Assembly (NCBI RefSeq): GCF_900188175.1
Contig: NZ_FZOQ01000010.1
Coordinates: 124,001 to 188,000 of the forward strand
Direction of reading: 5' to 3'
DNA: 64,000 nucleotides
Source: Pontibacter ummariensis
GTDB taxonomy: Bacteria > Bacteroidota > Bacteroidia > Cytophagales > Hymenobacteraceae
Every line of letters starts with the position of its first letter. Position 1 is the first letter of the stretch. The translations under genes were made by a program, and so were the position numbers. The notes under the pieces are model-generated. The model saw only the letters and a list, made by a program, of their open reading frames with translations. It was not told the DNA's origin and made no database searches. Positions 33,796-42,969 of this stretch are shown here, piece by piece.

Positions 33796-36252
33796 TTACC
33801 GCTTCACAAGCCGTGTCAGGAAGACTTCCTTCCCTGCCACTACCTTAAGCAGGTAAAGGCCTGTTTTAAAGCGCTTAACCTCGCTGTTCAGCACCTCCTG
33901 TACGTGCTCCTGCGGGCCATCCAGTTCCAGCAGCTTTTTACCGTCTGTGGCGTACGTCACCAGGCTTAGGCTTTGCTGCTTGCCCACCCGTTCCGGCAAT
34001 AACAGCTGCACGTAACTTTCTGCCGGGTTAGGATACACCCGGAACTGCCCCTTGGTGGCATCTGCAATGCCGGTTGTTGTATTGTCATTATCCTCGATCA
34101 CCAGGCGGTAAGTTGGCTGCGCTCCTGCCTCCAGGGCAGCACTTGTACTGCTGATCCGGAACGTTACGTCCTCAAAACTCTCTACCTCCGCATCGTCCAG
34201 AACAGTTACCCTGAAGCTTGCTTCTGTTTCTCCTGCCGGAATCATGAGGGTTACGTGCCCATCCTCCATACCCGCAATTGTATAATCTGCCGCTGTGGCC
34301 GTGGCACCGCTCACAAGACCAACCTTTATGGACTGCGCTGCTTCCTGCGCCCCCGAAAGTGTCAGCATTACGTCAAATTCCCCGGCAGCTTCTCCTTTTG
34401 TGGCCGTTGCCTCTGCAAAAGTAACCGTAGGACTAGCCTGTAACCGGAAGCGGGCGGAAACGGGTACGTGGTCTGAAGTGGTGTTTCTGTAATCCTCGAT
34501 GCTGTTCACAAACTGTGCCTCTACCTGCACAGAGCCCTCCAGGTAGTTATCCACCAGCGGCTCTGTGATAATGATGTGATCCAGGAAGCTTCTGAGCGAG
34601 CCAGACGCATAGCTAAAGGCATCTGCCACGCTAAGCTCATACGTCAGGGCCTTGTACGCCTCACTGGACACAAAGGCCTCATAGCTAGATGGATTATCGG
34701 TACCCACTACTGACATGTCGATATCGTCGTTGTAATCCCCTAACAGCACTAAGTTGGTGTTTCCATAGTAGGCATCCAGCGAGTCTTTGAGCACCTGCAG
34801 GTCGTACTTGCGCCTGTTGTACTGCTCTATATCCTCGCCACTGTTCGCTTTGGCGTGAATGTTCACCACGTTCAGTGTTTGCTTCACACCGTTGATGCTT
34901 GCCTCAAACTGCACCAGGTAAGGTAGCCTGCCACTGGCCCAGAAAGTAGCACTGTTGTTGTTTGGGTAGTCTGTTAAGGTAATTCTGCCCGCTTTTATGT
35001 CTTCGTACAGCTTGGCAAGCAGCACCTTCTCTTTCTTCACCGTAACCACCTCTGGCCTGTACAGGAAGTACACCTGCTGGTAGTTATCGTACGACTGCCA
35101 GGGCATAGGCATATGTTCCACTGCATAGCCTAACTCCTCTGCCAGCCTACGTAGCGTTGCGTCGTCCGACACCTCCTGCACGCCGATAATGTCTGCCTTT
35201 AAATCTGCAATTACCTTTTTGGCGTTAGCGTACTGCAGTGCCTCGTCCGAAGGGCCGTTACCCGTGGAGCCGAACCACTCCATGTTCCACGTGGCGATGT
35301 CCAGGGTATTCTCGCGTAAGATGGAAGACCCGCGCAGCATGCCACGCTGCTCGTTCAGTACTGTACCGCTTGTAAAGGTAACCGGCCCTGTTACAGCCAC
35401 CGCCTCTGTGTCCGGGGCGAAGCGTGCATATACCGTGTTCGCAGCGGCTGCCTCCGCAGCAGTGTAGGTAAGCGTTCGGGAAAAGGTCGCGTTGTCTTTA
35501 GACAGTTCAAATCCTTCTGGTGCTGTTAGTACCACCTCCTGTGCATAGCCTTCGGCTGTAAAAGTGAACTCCCTAGAGGCAGAGGCAGCCCCCACAGCAA
35601 TGTCTCCAAAGTCAAGGTCGGTGTTATGTGTTGTCAGAAGCCGACTTACATCTGTTACAGCCACATCGTCCACTATCCAGCGCGAGGCAGCATTCGACCC
35701 GCTACCGGATGTATAAACGAATGCCAGGTGAACAGTTGCCTCCTCCTGGTACTCGCTTAAAAGTACCTTCGTCTGCTCCCAAGCGTCTGAATTAACAGCA
35801 GGAAAATCTGCAGCTAACTCTGTCCAGTTGGCAGGATCAATTATACCATCCCCAGTATAGGCCGTGGACACCATCAGTTTGAGTGCCGGCCCCTGGTAGC
35901 GTGAGGCGCTCCAGAAGGAGAACTGCGGCTTGGGCAAATCAGTCAAGTCAAATGCCGGGGATATGAGCCAGTCTTCGTTTGGCACGCTTCCACGTGCATT
36001 GCTGTCGTAGCCGTTCATTTCCACAGCCCCTGTGCTATTCAGCCCATAGCTGGTGCATTTCCAGGTGGCGTCGCCGGTTGTGCTTACCCGCGTCCAGGCA
36101 CCGGCGACAGTGCTGCTGCCATCTGTACAGTTATTAAAATTTTGTACGTAAGGGTAAGTTACCGCTTGTGCCTGCCCGCTTACCTTATTGCTGACGAAAA
36201 GGCACAGCCCGACCAGTACAAGAGCACGTAGCTTTTGTAAATGTTTTACCAT
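33796..36252 (-). CDS. Secreted endonuclease/exonuclease/phosphatase-fold protein with T9SS tail
   Basis: 818 residues. Signal peptide (about 1-26), a choice-of-anchor-J-type jelly-roll (about 40-205), a short Ig-like region, then an EEP nuclease/phosphatase domain (about 320-630) with 'IATWNMEWFG', 'ADIIGVQEV', 'VVNIHAKA', 'LLGDYNDDID' and 'SDHVPVSARF'. A Calx-beta domain (about 635-730) follows. The last 80 residues (FRVYPNPAESYVQLLLPE ... GLYLLKVVAGKEVFLTRLVKR) are a type A T9SS sorting domain. It is thus exported through the outer membrane by type IX secretion, probably to degrade extracellular DNA or phosphoesters. Confidence 0.9.
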   Translation of the reverse strand: MVKHLQKLRALVLVGLCLFVSNKVSGQAQAVTYPYVQNFNNCTDGSSTVAGAWTRVSTTGDATWKCTSYGLNSTGAVEMNGYDSNARGSVPNEDWLISPAFDLTDLPKPQFSFWSASRYQGPALKLMVSTAYTGDGIIDPANWTELAADFPAVNSDAWEQTKVLLSEYQEEATVHLAFVYTSGSGSNAASRWIVDDVAVTDVSRLLTTHNTDLDFGDIAVGAASASREFTFTAEGYAQEVVLTAPEGFELSKDNATFSRTLTYTAAEAAAANTVYARFAPDTEAVAVTGPVTFTSGTVLNEQRGMLRGSSILRENTLDIATWNMEWFGSTGNGPSDEALQYANAKKVIADLKADIIGVQEVSDDATLRRLAEELGYAVEHMPMPWQSYDNYQQVYFLYRPEVVTVKKEKVLLAKLYEDIKAGRITLTDYPNNNSATFWASGRLPYLVQFEASINGVKQTLNVVNIHAKANSGEDIEQYNRRKYDLQVLKDSLDAYYGNTNLVLLGDYNDDIDMSVVGTDNPSSYEAFVSSEAYKALTYELSVADAFSYASGSLRSFLDHIIITEPLVDNYLEGSVQVEAQFVNSIEDYRNTTSDHVPVSARFRLQASPTVTFAEATATKGEAAGEFDVMLTLSGAQEAAQSIKVGLVSGATATAADYTIAGMEDGHVTLMIPAGETEASFRVTVLDDAEVESFEDVTFRISSTSAALEAGAQPTYRLVIEDNDNTTTGIADATKGQFRVYPNPAESYVQLLLPERVGKQQSLSLVTYATDGKKLLELDGPQEHVQEVLNSEVKRFKTGLYLLKVVAGKEVFLTRLVKR

Positions 36253-36362
36253 GAAAAGAATGTTGGATTAGAGAGTATTTGGGTTGATTGCAGTAGGAAC
36301 CAGGCGCTCCCCGAGGTAGGAGCAAGGCAGATTGCCGGCATGTAAGCACCTGATACATGCCG

Positions 36363-36370
36363 CAAATTTA
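36363..36370 (-). promoter_or_regulatory. Possible -7 box for the secreted nuclease gene
   Basis: Minus-strand TAAATTTG (36370-36363) fits TAnnTTTG, about 110 bases before the ATG. No -33 TTG is at the expected distance. Confidence 0.35.
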
Positions 36371-36480
36371 GCCATATATAGGATAGGATATGTTACGAAC
36401 AGATCAAGAAACAAGCTACCTCATTATATTATATACGTAATACAACATATAATTGGTTAAGTACTACCTAGTACGGTACT

Positions 36481-37638
36481 CTAGATCTTACTAAGCGCTT
36501 GCTCCAGGTCCTTGATCAGGTAGTCGGGATCCTCTAAGCCCACATAAAAGCGAACCAAGTTAAAGGGCAATGTGGATATGTGTTCCTCTGAGGCATAGGT
36601 AGCTGCCACCGGAAAGATCAGGGACTCATGTCCTCCCCAGGAAGCTGCCATCAAAAAGTGCTGTAGGCTATCGCAGAAGCGCTCTACCTCCTCTAAGCTC
36701 TTTGCCTTTAACAGTATGGAGAACTGGCCTGAGTTGTTCGACATCTGCTGCAGGGCAAGATCGTGCTGCGGGTGCGAGGCCAGGAAGGGGAACAGAACCC
36801 TCTCTACCTTTGGATGCTGCTCCAAATAAGCGATCACCTGGCGCGCAGAGGCGGCTACCCGCTCCATGCGTACAGGCAGGGTACGCAGTCCCCGGATGAA
36901 GAGCCAGGCATCATGCGGGGAGAGCACAGCTCCCAAGGTCATATATTCCCGCATAAAGATCTTATTGATCATCTCGCGTGCCCCACAGACCACCCCTCCC
37001 ATGACATCTGAATGCCCACCAATGTATTTGGTGCAGGAATGCACCACCAGGTCAATGCCTAACTTAAGTGGGTGCTGGTGCAGGGGACTGGCAAAGCTGT
37101 TATCGATGATGGTGGTGCAATTATGTTCTTTGGCTAGTACTGCTACAGCCCCTAAGTCCTGTAGCTCAAAGGTGAAGGAGTTGGGGCTTTCCAGGTACAG
37201 GAGTTTGGTGTTGGGCTTGATCGCTTCCCTATAGCTAGCGATATCGGTACCGTCTACCATGCTTACCTCTACTCCAAAGCGGGGCAGGAACTTGCGCATG
37301 AGGGAGTCAGCCCAATGATAGGGATGCCGGACAGATACGACATGATCACCAGCGTTTACCTGCGATAGAACCGCGGCTGCAATGGCCGCGATGCCACTGC
37401 TAAAGGCTAGCGCGTGCTCTGCCCCCTCCAGGGCCGCCATCTTCTTTTCCAATATTGTTACAGTAGGATTATTGCCACGGGAATAAAGATACTCCTCGGT
37501 TTCGCGCTGCATCTTGCGCCTGAACTCCGCCACTGTACGCAGGGCAAAGTTACTTGACTGAATAACGGGCGGCGCCACAGCATTAAAGTAGTGCTCACGC
37601 TCCTCCCCTAGTTCGTTGATGATATAAGACAGCTCCAT
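36481..37638 (-). CDS. Trans-sulfuration PLP enzyme (cystathionine gamma-synthase/lyase family)
   Basis: 385 residues. PLP fold type I: 'ALAFSSGIAAIAAAVLS' (phosphate-binding loop), 'TTIIDNSFASPLHQHPL' (Asp stacking with PLP), and the Schiff-base lysine in 'VVHSCTKYIGGHSDVMGGVV'. The C-terminal domain has 'VRFYVGLEDPDYLIKDLEQAL'. Members include cystathionine gamma-synthase, beta/gamma-lyase and methionine gamma-lyase; sequence alone does not fix which. The 254-base divergent gap to the next gene is A/T-rich and holds two small hairpins close to this gene's start, without a recognised riboswitch. Confidence 0.9.
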   Translation of the reverse strand: MELSYIINELGEEREHYFNAVAPPVIQSSNFALRTVAEFRRKMQRETEEYLYSRGNNPTVTILEKKMAALEGAEHALAFSSGIAAIAAAVLSQVNAGDHVVSVRHPYHWADSLMRKFLPRFGVEVSMVDGTDIASYREAIKPNTKLLYLESPNSFTFELQDLGAVAVLAKEHNCTTIIDNSFASPLHQHPLKLGIDLVVHSCTKYIGGHSDVMGGVVCGAREMINKIFMREYMTLGAVLSPHDAWLFIRGLRTLPVRMERVAASARQVIAYLEQHPKVERVLFPFLASHPQHDLALQQMSNNSGQFSILLKAKSLEEVERFCDSLQHFLMAASWGGHESLIFPVAATYASEEHISTLPFNLVRFYVGLEDPDYLIKDLEQALSKI

Positions 37639-37892
37639 TTTTCAGCGACTTGTTTACGCTCCTCTTTTACTCTTTCAAAAGGATTGCTGTTATGTTTTCC
37701 TTTCTTTTAACATGTCCTTTCTCAAGGCACCAGACAACAAAACCTAAACTTTTTAGCACATCATTATTACACTACTAATTATTTTACCATTTAAATCACA
37801 ACTACTTGTTTATCAAATAATTAAAAACACTAAAACACTGTAAATAAGCGAGCTTTTTGCAACTGATGTAGCCGCTGGATTGTTCTCTATAT

Positions 37893-38921
37893 ATGAAAGA
37901 GAAAGAAGAAGAAAACGTGTTTTCCATACACCCTGAAGAGCAGCAACAGGACGACAAGGACTGGCAAAAGTCTATTGCAGGACAGGTGTTTCTAAACTAC
38001 TTCTTTGCCATCAGTTACCATATCCAGCACTTCCCTACAGACGGGATTGAGAACTTGGCTTTCTTTAAGGAAGCTAAGCCCGAGCTGAACGAACAGGAGG
38101 TGGAAGAAGTAAAGCGCCTGTTACTGAACAGCTGGAGCACGGAGTACGCCTTGCGCTCCACGGCCCAACTGGGTGATGAGACGTATATGCGCAATGCCCT
38201 GCACTGGACCTTTCCGCAGGCTTACTACGCTATTTTTGCGGGACTTCAGGCTTTTCTGCATACCCGCGGAATAAAGACCAACAACGAAGCCTGGATACTG
38301 CGCGAGGCAGGACGACTGGTGGTAAAGAATGCTTACCCGCAAGCGATCAGTTTTTACGCCGCCGGACATTATGATGACTTCAACATTCGTCGTTTGCCCT
38401 TGGCGCACTATAAACCCGGCTTACAGATTGCCGGCAAAGAACTGGAGGCACAGGCCCAGATCGGGCAGTTCCTGCGCACTACCCGCCGGCAGAAGGCAAA
38501 AGCCATCCGCCAGCAGGTACAGGCAAACTCCGCCACAGCTATCCGAAGTGCCCGTAGCGGAGAGGTACTGCAAAAGTTCAGCGCCCAGCACTGGCAACAA
38601 CTGACCTGGCGGATCGGGTACACCACCATCTTCGACCTGATGTCCCGTTTGCGCATCTCTTCCTCTCACCGGGAGATTGAGCGCTTTGTACAGGCGGAGA
38701 TCGACTTTAAGCTGTTCCATGAGTCGCTGCTCCAGATCGTGAGTTACCTGAACGGCGTGCATGAGTGCTACGTGGCCCAGGCCATGGGCGTACAGCAGTA
38801 CGAGTCTTTTGTGAAAGAGCTACCGGAGTACCTGAAAAACTCTTTTGTGGCTGCCCGCTTAAAAGAGAAGGTGAAACCGCTCTTTGGAGAGGAGGACTAC
38901 CGGCTTGGTACTGCCGCCTAA
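37893..38921 (+). CDS. Unrecognised helical protein
   Basis: 342 residues; I do not recognise a family. The sequence is predicted to be nearly all helical, without signal peptide, membrane helix or metal motif. It has a charged N-terminus (KEKEEENVFSIHPEEQQQDDK), a central segment with aromatic repeats (YYAIFAGLQAFLHTRGIKTNNEAWILREAGRL split over about 124-155) and a basic region (TTRRQKAKAIRQQVQAN, about 192-208). The 'QAYYAIFAGLQAF' pattern with a following polar helix recalls HEPN-type bundles, but the R-x4-6-H nuclease motif is not clear. It sits alone, divergent from the trans-sulfuration gene and upstream of lysS. Confidence 0.75.
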   Translation: MKEKEEENVFSIHPEEQQQDDKDWQKSIAGQVFLNYFFAISYHIQHFPTDGIENLAFFKEAKPELNEQEVEEVKRLLLNSWSTEYALRSTAQLGDETYMRNALHWTFPQAYYAIFAGLQAFLHTRGIKTNNEAWILREAGRLVVKNAYPQAISFYAAGHYDDFNIRRLPLAHYKPGLQIAGKELEAQAQIGQFLRTTRRQKAKAIRQQVQANSATAIRSARSGEVLQKFSAQHWQQLTWRIGYTTIFDLMSRLRISSSHREIERFVQAEIDFKLFHESLLQIVSYLNGVHECYVAQAMGVQQYESFVKELPEYLKNSFVAARLKEKVKPLFGEEDYRLGTAA

Positions 38922-39162
38922 GGCAGGCTTGCTTCTCTGTTATAACATGCCAGGCTCCTGCGGTATACCCGCCAGGAGCCTTTCTACTTTAAGATGGAGA
39001 GCCCTATAAGCATAGTGCTCAGCGCATAACGCCACTAGCGGAGTCAGCAAACAAACACTGAAGCCGTTCAACGTTAAATCGCAATTAACCTTTTAAAAGC
39101 TGCTGATTATTTCCGAATTTTGCAGTTTGTTATATAACATACACTTATAGTAAAGATATCGC

Positions 39163-40704
39163 ATGCAACTGAGCGAACAGGAACTACGCAGACGTCATGA
39201 GCGCGAAGAGTTGGAGAAAATGGGGATCAACCCTTATCCATCCGAGCTATTTGAAGTTACTGCTACTGCCAAAGAGATAAAGGAAAACTTCGATAAGGAA
39301 AAAAATAACTATCAGGAAGTAAGCCTGGCCGGCCGTATGATGAGCCGCCGCGTGATGGGTAAGGCCTCCTTTGCTGAACTGATGGACAGCACAGGCCGCA
39401 TCCAGATTTATGTGTCGCGCGACGACATCGCCCCTGACGAAGACAAGACCATGTATAACACCGTGTTCAAGAAAATGCTGGACATCGGTGACTTTATCGG
39501 TATCAAAGGCTATGCTTTCGTAACGCAGGTAGGCGAGATCTCGGTGCACGTAACAGAGCTGAAACTGCTAACTAAATCGCTGAAGCCGCTGCCTATCGTA
39601 AAACGCGAAGTGGATGAGAACGGCGTAGAGCATGTGTACGATGCCTTCAACGATCCGGAGTTACGTTACCGTCAGCGATACGTGGACCTGGTGGTAAACC
39701 CGCACGTACGCGAGACCTTCAGAAAGCGTACGCAGTTGGTGAACTCTATGCGCCAGTACCTGACAAACCAAGGCTATCTGGAAGTAGAGACTCCTATCCT
39801 GCAGCCTCTGTACGGTGGTGCGGCGGCCCGTCCGTTTAAAACGCACCACAACACGCTGGACATGACGCTGTACCTGCGTATTGCCAATGAATTGTACCTG
39901 AAGCGCCTGATCGTAGGTGGCTTTGACGGAGTGTTCGAATTTGCGAAAGACTTCCGTAACGAGGGCATGAGCCGTTTCCACAACCCGGAGTTTACACAGG
40001 TAGAGCTTTATGTTGCCTACAAAGACTACAACTGGATGATGGACCTGGTAGAGGAAATGGTGGAGAAAGTAGCCATGGACCTGCACGGCACCACAGAAGT
40101 GAAAGTAGGCGATAACGTGATCAACTTCCAGCGACCTTGGAAGCGCTTTACGATGTTCGAGGCCATTGAGCACTTCACCAAGATCGACATCTCTGAGATG
40201 GAAGAGCCGGAGCTGCGTCAGACAGCCGAGAAACTTGGTATTAAAATTGATCCGGCACTAGGCAAAGGCAAGATCATTGATGAGATCTTCGGTGAGACCT
40301 GTGAGCCTTACCTGATCCAGCCGACCTTCATTACGGACTATCCGGTAGAGATGAGCCCGCTGGCCAAGAAGCACCGCAGCAAGCCAGGCCTGGTAGAGCG
40401 TTTTGAGGCAATCTGCAACGGCAAGGAGATCTGTAACGCCTTCTCGGAGCTAAACGACCCGATCGACCAGCGCGCCCGCTTTGAAGAGCAGCTGGAGCTG
40501 GGTAAGCGAGGCGATACCGAGGCCATGGTGCTGGATGAGGACTTCCTGCGAGCCCTGGAGTACGGCATGCCGCCAACAGCTGGCCTGGGCATCGGCATCG
40601 ACCGCCTGAGCATGATCATGACCAACTCACACTCTATACAGGACGTGTTGTTCTTCCCGCAGATGAAGCCGGAGAAGCAGGAAAATAAAGACGAGGAGAA
40701 ATAA
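39163..40704 (+). CDS. lysS: Lysyl-tRNA synthetase (class II)
   Basis: 513 residues. An N-terminal OB-fold (about 55-150, '[23 protein letters not shown]') is followed by the class II core: motif 1 '[21 protein letters not shown]', motif 2 '[20 protein letters not shown]' and motif 3 '[14 protein letters not shown]'. It charges tRNA-Lys. A C-terminal tail [12 protein letters not shown] is added. A possible promoter (TTTT at 39091 and GAATTTTG at 39115-39122) is one base off the -7 consensus. Confidence 0.97.
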   Translation: MQLSEQELRRRHEREELEKMGINPYPSELFEVTATAKEIKENFDKEKNNYQEVSLAGRMMSRRVMGKASFAELMDSTGRIQIYVSRDDIAPDEDKTMYNTVFKKMLDIGDFIGIKGYAFVTQVGEISVHVTELKLLTKSLKPLPIVKREVDENGVEHVYDAFNDPELRYRQRYVDLVVNPHVRETFRKRTQLVNSMRQYLTNQGYLEVETPILQPLYGGAAARPFKTHHNTLDMTLYLRIANELYLKRLIVGGFDGVFEFAKDFRNEGMSRFHNPEFTQVELYVAYKDYNWMMDLVEEMVEKVAMDLHGTTEVKVGDNVINFQRPWKRFTMFEAIEHFTKIDISEMEEPELRQTAEKLGIKIDPALGKGKIIDEIFGETCEPYLIQPTFITDYPVEMSPLAKKHRSKPGLVERFEAICNGKEICNAFSELNDPIDQRARFEEQLELGKRGDTEAMVLDEDFLRALEYGMPPTAGLGIGIDRLSMIMTNSHSIQDVLFFPQMKPEKQENKDEEK

Positions 40705-40730
40705 GGTAGTCGTCTTACCTATAAAAAGAG

Positions 40731-40759
40731 AGCGCCTGCTATACATAGCAGGCGCTTTT
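40731..40759. terminator. Terminator between lysS and the first YtxH gene
   Basis: Inverted repeat AGCGCCTGCTA / TAGCAGGCGCT (40731-40741 with 40746-40756), with TTTT on one side and AAAAAGAG on the other. The genes converge here. Confidence 0.8.
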
Positions 40760-40781
40760 GCGTTCATAAGCTTATCCTCTC

Positions 40782-41297
40782 TTATACCTTGGGAGGGATG
40801 CTTGGACCGTTTGTAGCACCGGGTGTTTTTGGGTCGTTGATCATGCTTTTTACCTCACTGTCGCTGTGCTTATTCGGGTCTGTGTACGGGCTTTTATGCA
40901 CAGTGCCTGGCGCTTCTCCCATAGCAGGCGCAGGAGGAGTTGTGCCGCTCATGCTGCCATCCGACTGATCAGACTGCTCGCCACCAGACTTCTTCGTTAA
41001 ACTGCTTATTTTCACTTTAGCAGCTGCAAGGCCTTTATTCGCCTGATCCCCGAGCTTAGTGGCTGAGTCGGTCACTCGCTTTCGCATATCCTGTCCTTTT
41101 TCGGGTGCCAGAAGCAGACCTGCCAGAATACCAGCGCCAGCGCCAACCAGCAAGCTCATAGTTACTGCTCCTCCTCCACTAGTGCTTTTTTGGTCTTTCG
41201 AATACTCTCCGTGTTGCTTTGTTTGGCGGATAGTAGCAATGTTGCTAAAGGTTGACTTGCTTTCTCCCAGCGTTCTGCTTTCCATTCGTGTTTTCAT
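40782..41297 (-). CDS. YtxH-family protein 1
   Basis: 171 residues. A YtxH-type segment at about residues 45-75 (SLLVGAGAGILAGLLLAPEKG...RKRV) is a single glycine-rich membrane helix followed by the usual 'P..G...R' turn and a basic amphipathic helix. A long C-terminal tail (about 100-171), rich in Ser, Gly, Pro and Lys, is not part of the family and looks disordered. YtxH proteins are small stress-linked membrane proteins. A candidate ECF promoter lies about 65 bases upstream. It is the first of three tandem paralogues. Confidence 0.8.
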   Translation of the reverse strand: MKTRMESRTLGESKSTFSNIATIRQTKQHGEYSKDQKSTSGGGAVTMSLLVGAGAGILAGLLLAPEKGQDMRKRVTDSATKLGDQANKGLAAAKVKISSLTKKSGGEQSDQSDGSMSGTTPPAPAMGEAPGTVHKSPYTDPNKHSDSEVKSMINDPKTPGATNGPSIPPKV

Positions 41298-41360
41298 AGT
41301 TTCTCTTTTCCTTTTTGAGTAAAATATACCAGTAAGCCACTAAGGGGGCGTTACAAATTA

Positions 41361-41386
41361 GTTAACGAAAGAGGAAAGTTTAGGTT
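41361..41386 (-). promoter_or_regulatory. Candidate ECF-sigma promoter before YtxH-1
   Basis: Minus strand: AAC (41386-41384), 17 bases, GTTAAC (41366-41361). Both hexamers are GTTAAC palindromes, so the element reads the same on either strand. Confidence 0.4.
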
Positions 41387-41464
41387 AACTATCCTCCCTA
41401 AAGCACAGAAATGCGCCAATCCGGTGAGGGACAGGCGCATCTGCAGGTACAGAGACAAAGGCAA

Positions 41465-41482
41465 AGCCCTGCATCAAGGGCT
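41465..41482 (-). terminator. Weak terminator after YtxH-2
   Basis: AGCCCT (41465-41470) and AGGGCT (41477-41482) form a short hairpin in the gap between YtxH-2 and YtxH-1, with only TTTGC on the minus strand after it. A second hairpin (ATGCGCC 41411-41417 with GGCGCAT 41434-41440) lies further on. Confidence 0.4.
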
Positions 41483-41521
41483 ACTTGCCTGGTCTATCAT
41501 CTATTGTATCTTCTTTCGGTA

Positions 41522-41878
41522 TTAAACGTTGCCGCCAGGGGTAGTACCGCCTGTGTTGTTGCCGCCTGTTGCTCCGCTACTTGCAGTCGTAGAGCCGCCG
41601 CCTGTGGTTGCAGCGCCACCGGTTGAGCCTTGTGATGCGCTTGCTCCAGAGCCTTCGCCACCACTGTTGCCTTGACCGCCCTTATTGCTCATTTTTTTAA
41701 TTTCCTCTAAGCCAGCCTGCAGGTTCTTCTCCAGGTCTTTGCTCATTTTATTGGCCCACTTCTTAACACTACCGCGCGTAGTCTCACCAGTGTCTGGTGC
41801 CATTAGCAAACCTGCCACAACACCTGCACTAGCACCAGCCAAAAGGGCTAGCAAAACTTTTCCGCTATTGTCTTTCAT
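41522..41878 (-). CDS. YtxH-family protein 2
   Basis: 118 residues. The YtxH helix is at about residues 6-30 (KVLLALLAGASAGVVAGLLMAPDTGETTR). After a basic amphipathic helix, residues 65-118 are a low-complexity tail of Gly, Ser, Thr and Asn. The tail differs completely from that of YtxH-1, so only the membrane segment is conserved between paralogues. The upstream region carries an AAC-N18-GTTACT pair. Confidence 0.78.
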   Translation of the reverse strand: MKDNSGKVLLALLAGASAGVVAGLLMAPDTGETTRGSVKKWANKMSKDLEKNLQAGLEEIKKMSNKGGQGNSGGEGSGASASQGSTGGAATTGGGSTTASSGATGGNNTGGTTPGGNV

Positions 41879-41936
41879 AGTCTTTGTCGGTTATAAATTT
41901 ATTATGTTTTGATTTCTTACAAGTTACTGATTTTAA

Positions 41937-41963
41937 AGTAACGATCAAGGCGTGCATTAAGTT
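41937..41963 (-). promoter_or_regulatory. Candidate ECF-sigma promoter before YtxH-2
   Basis: Minus strand: AAC (41963-41961), 18 bases, GTTACT (41942-41937). It is one base weaker in the second box than the copies before the FAS1 genes. Confidence 0.35.
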
Positions 41964-42009
41964 ATCTCTATACAACGGATTTCTATTATAGCAGGGTTAA
42001 ACGTACAAA

Positions 42010-42042
42010 AAAAGCTTAGCAAGCAGTCTTAGCTAAGCTTTT
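42010..42042 (-). terminator. Terminator of YtxH-3
   Basis: AAAAGCTTAGC (42010-42020) pairs with GCTAAGCTTTT (42032-42042); the left flank AAAAAA provides the U tract on the minus strand. Confidence 0.7.
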
Positions 42043-42065
42043 AATGCCAGCCTGCTACACGAGAC

Positions 42066-42509
42066 CTACAGCTCGGAGATCAGGCGCACGATCTCGTCCT
42101 TTGTCTTACCCAGGCGCCGCTGCAGGCGATCATAGAGTTCATGCTCCTTTCCCTGCTGGTAATCCAGGTCCTCATCCGTTAGGTCGTCATAGTTTCTTCT
42201 GAGCTGGCTTTTCACATCCTCCCAGGAGCCATGCAGCACGAGTTCGTCATCACTGCGCTGCCCTCCGCCCAATTTCAGGCTTTCGGTCCAGCGCTTTACT
42301 GTTCCGTTCAGCTCGTCTCCGGCTTTGGAGAGGCTCCGCGTCAGGCTATCGCGGGTGGCTCTACCGCTGCTGGGTGCCATGAGTATCCCTGCTACCACTC
42401 CGGCACTTATACCGGCCAGTGTGGCCAGCAAGATCTTGCCGTTATCCTTGTTAAAACTGCCTAGTTGTAAGTTAAAGTTATCTGTTTTAAAGCTGTCCAT
42501 TTTCTTCAT
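42066..42509 (-). CDS. YtxH-family protein 3
   Basis: 147 residues. The YtxH segment is at about 24-50 (ILLATLAGISAGVVAGILMAPSSGRATR). In place of a low-complexity tail it has a charged helical C-terminus with 'WEDVKSQLRRNYDDLTDEDLDYQQGKE', which resembles the CsbD/general-stress pattern (K.....L....DDLT..DL....G) seen in small stress proteins. So it may be a YtxH-CsbD-like fusion. Its upstream pair (AAC-N17-GTATGT, minus strand 42634-42609) is a weak version of the candidate motif. The three YtxH genes probably arose by duplication. Confidence 0.78.
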   Translation of the reverse strand: MKKMDSFKTDNFNLQLGSFNKDNGKILLATLAGISAGVVAGILMAPSSGRATRDSLTRSLSKAGDELNGTVKRWTESLKLGGGQRSDDELVLHGSWEDVKSQLRRNYDDLTDEDLDYQQGKEHELYDRLQRRLGKTKDEIVRLISEL

Positions 42510-42696
42510 AGTTTTACTATTGTCGTATTCAGGTACTTTTTATAAAAACAGCACAGTAATTTGTAGCCTGTTTCTGTCCTTATATATATAGTTTTACGTT
42601 TCTAAAATACATACGGCTGTAGATGTGCTAAGTTAGCAAGGCTAGCACCTTATGCAGCCTGGTGTACCATAAAGCCCATTTACACGAACTAAAACC

Positions 42697-42936
42697 ATGA
42701 ACAAAACTACGTTAGGCATCTTTGTCCTCCTGCTTTTAGGGGCAGGTTCCTGTGCACGAAAAGACGCAAACAAGACTACCTGCATCGACTTTGCTAAAAT
42801 AAATGTAGAGGCAGTATGTAGCATGCAGTATGAACCCGTGTGCGGTTGTAACGGGGAAACCTATAGCAACGCCTGCATGGCCGAGAAGGCAGGAGTTACC
42901 TCCTATACCTTGGGCTCCTGTAGCGAAGCCCAGTAA
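42697..42936 (+). CDS. Kazal-type protease inhibitor lipoprotein
   Basis: 79 residues. Lipobox GAGSC gives lipidated Cys19. The mature part has six more cysteines (29, 41, 49, 51, 60, 75) in the Kazal spacing, with the hallmark 'YEPVCGCNGETYSNACMAEKAGV'-type segment at residues 45-67. Kazal domains block serine proteases by a canonical loop; the reactive site residue should lie just after Cys41 (region SMQY). A lipid-anchored inhibitor at the cell surface could protect against external or host-type serine proteases. It stands 33 bases before the cupin gene and may be co-transcribed with it. Confidence 0.9.
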   Translation: MNKTTLGIFVLLLLGAGSCARKDANKTTCIDFAKINVEAVCSMQYEPVCGCNGETYSNACMAEKAGVTSYTLGSCSEAQ

Positions 42937-42969
42937 GCATGTGATGTAAACCAGTTAACAGGCAATAAA

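Noticed and set aside
37639..37892. SAM riboswitch before the trans-sulfuration gene
   Set aside because: I saw two small hairpins near the start codon but not the conserved core of SAM-I or SAM-II motifs.
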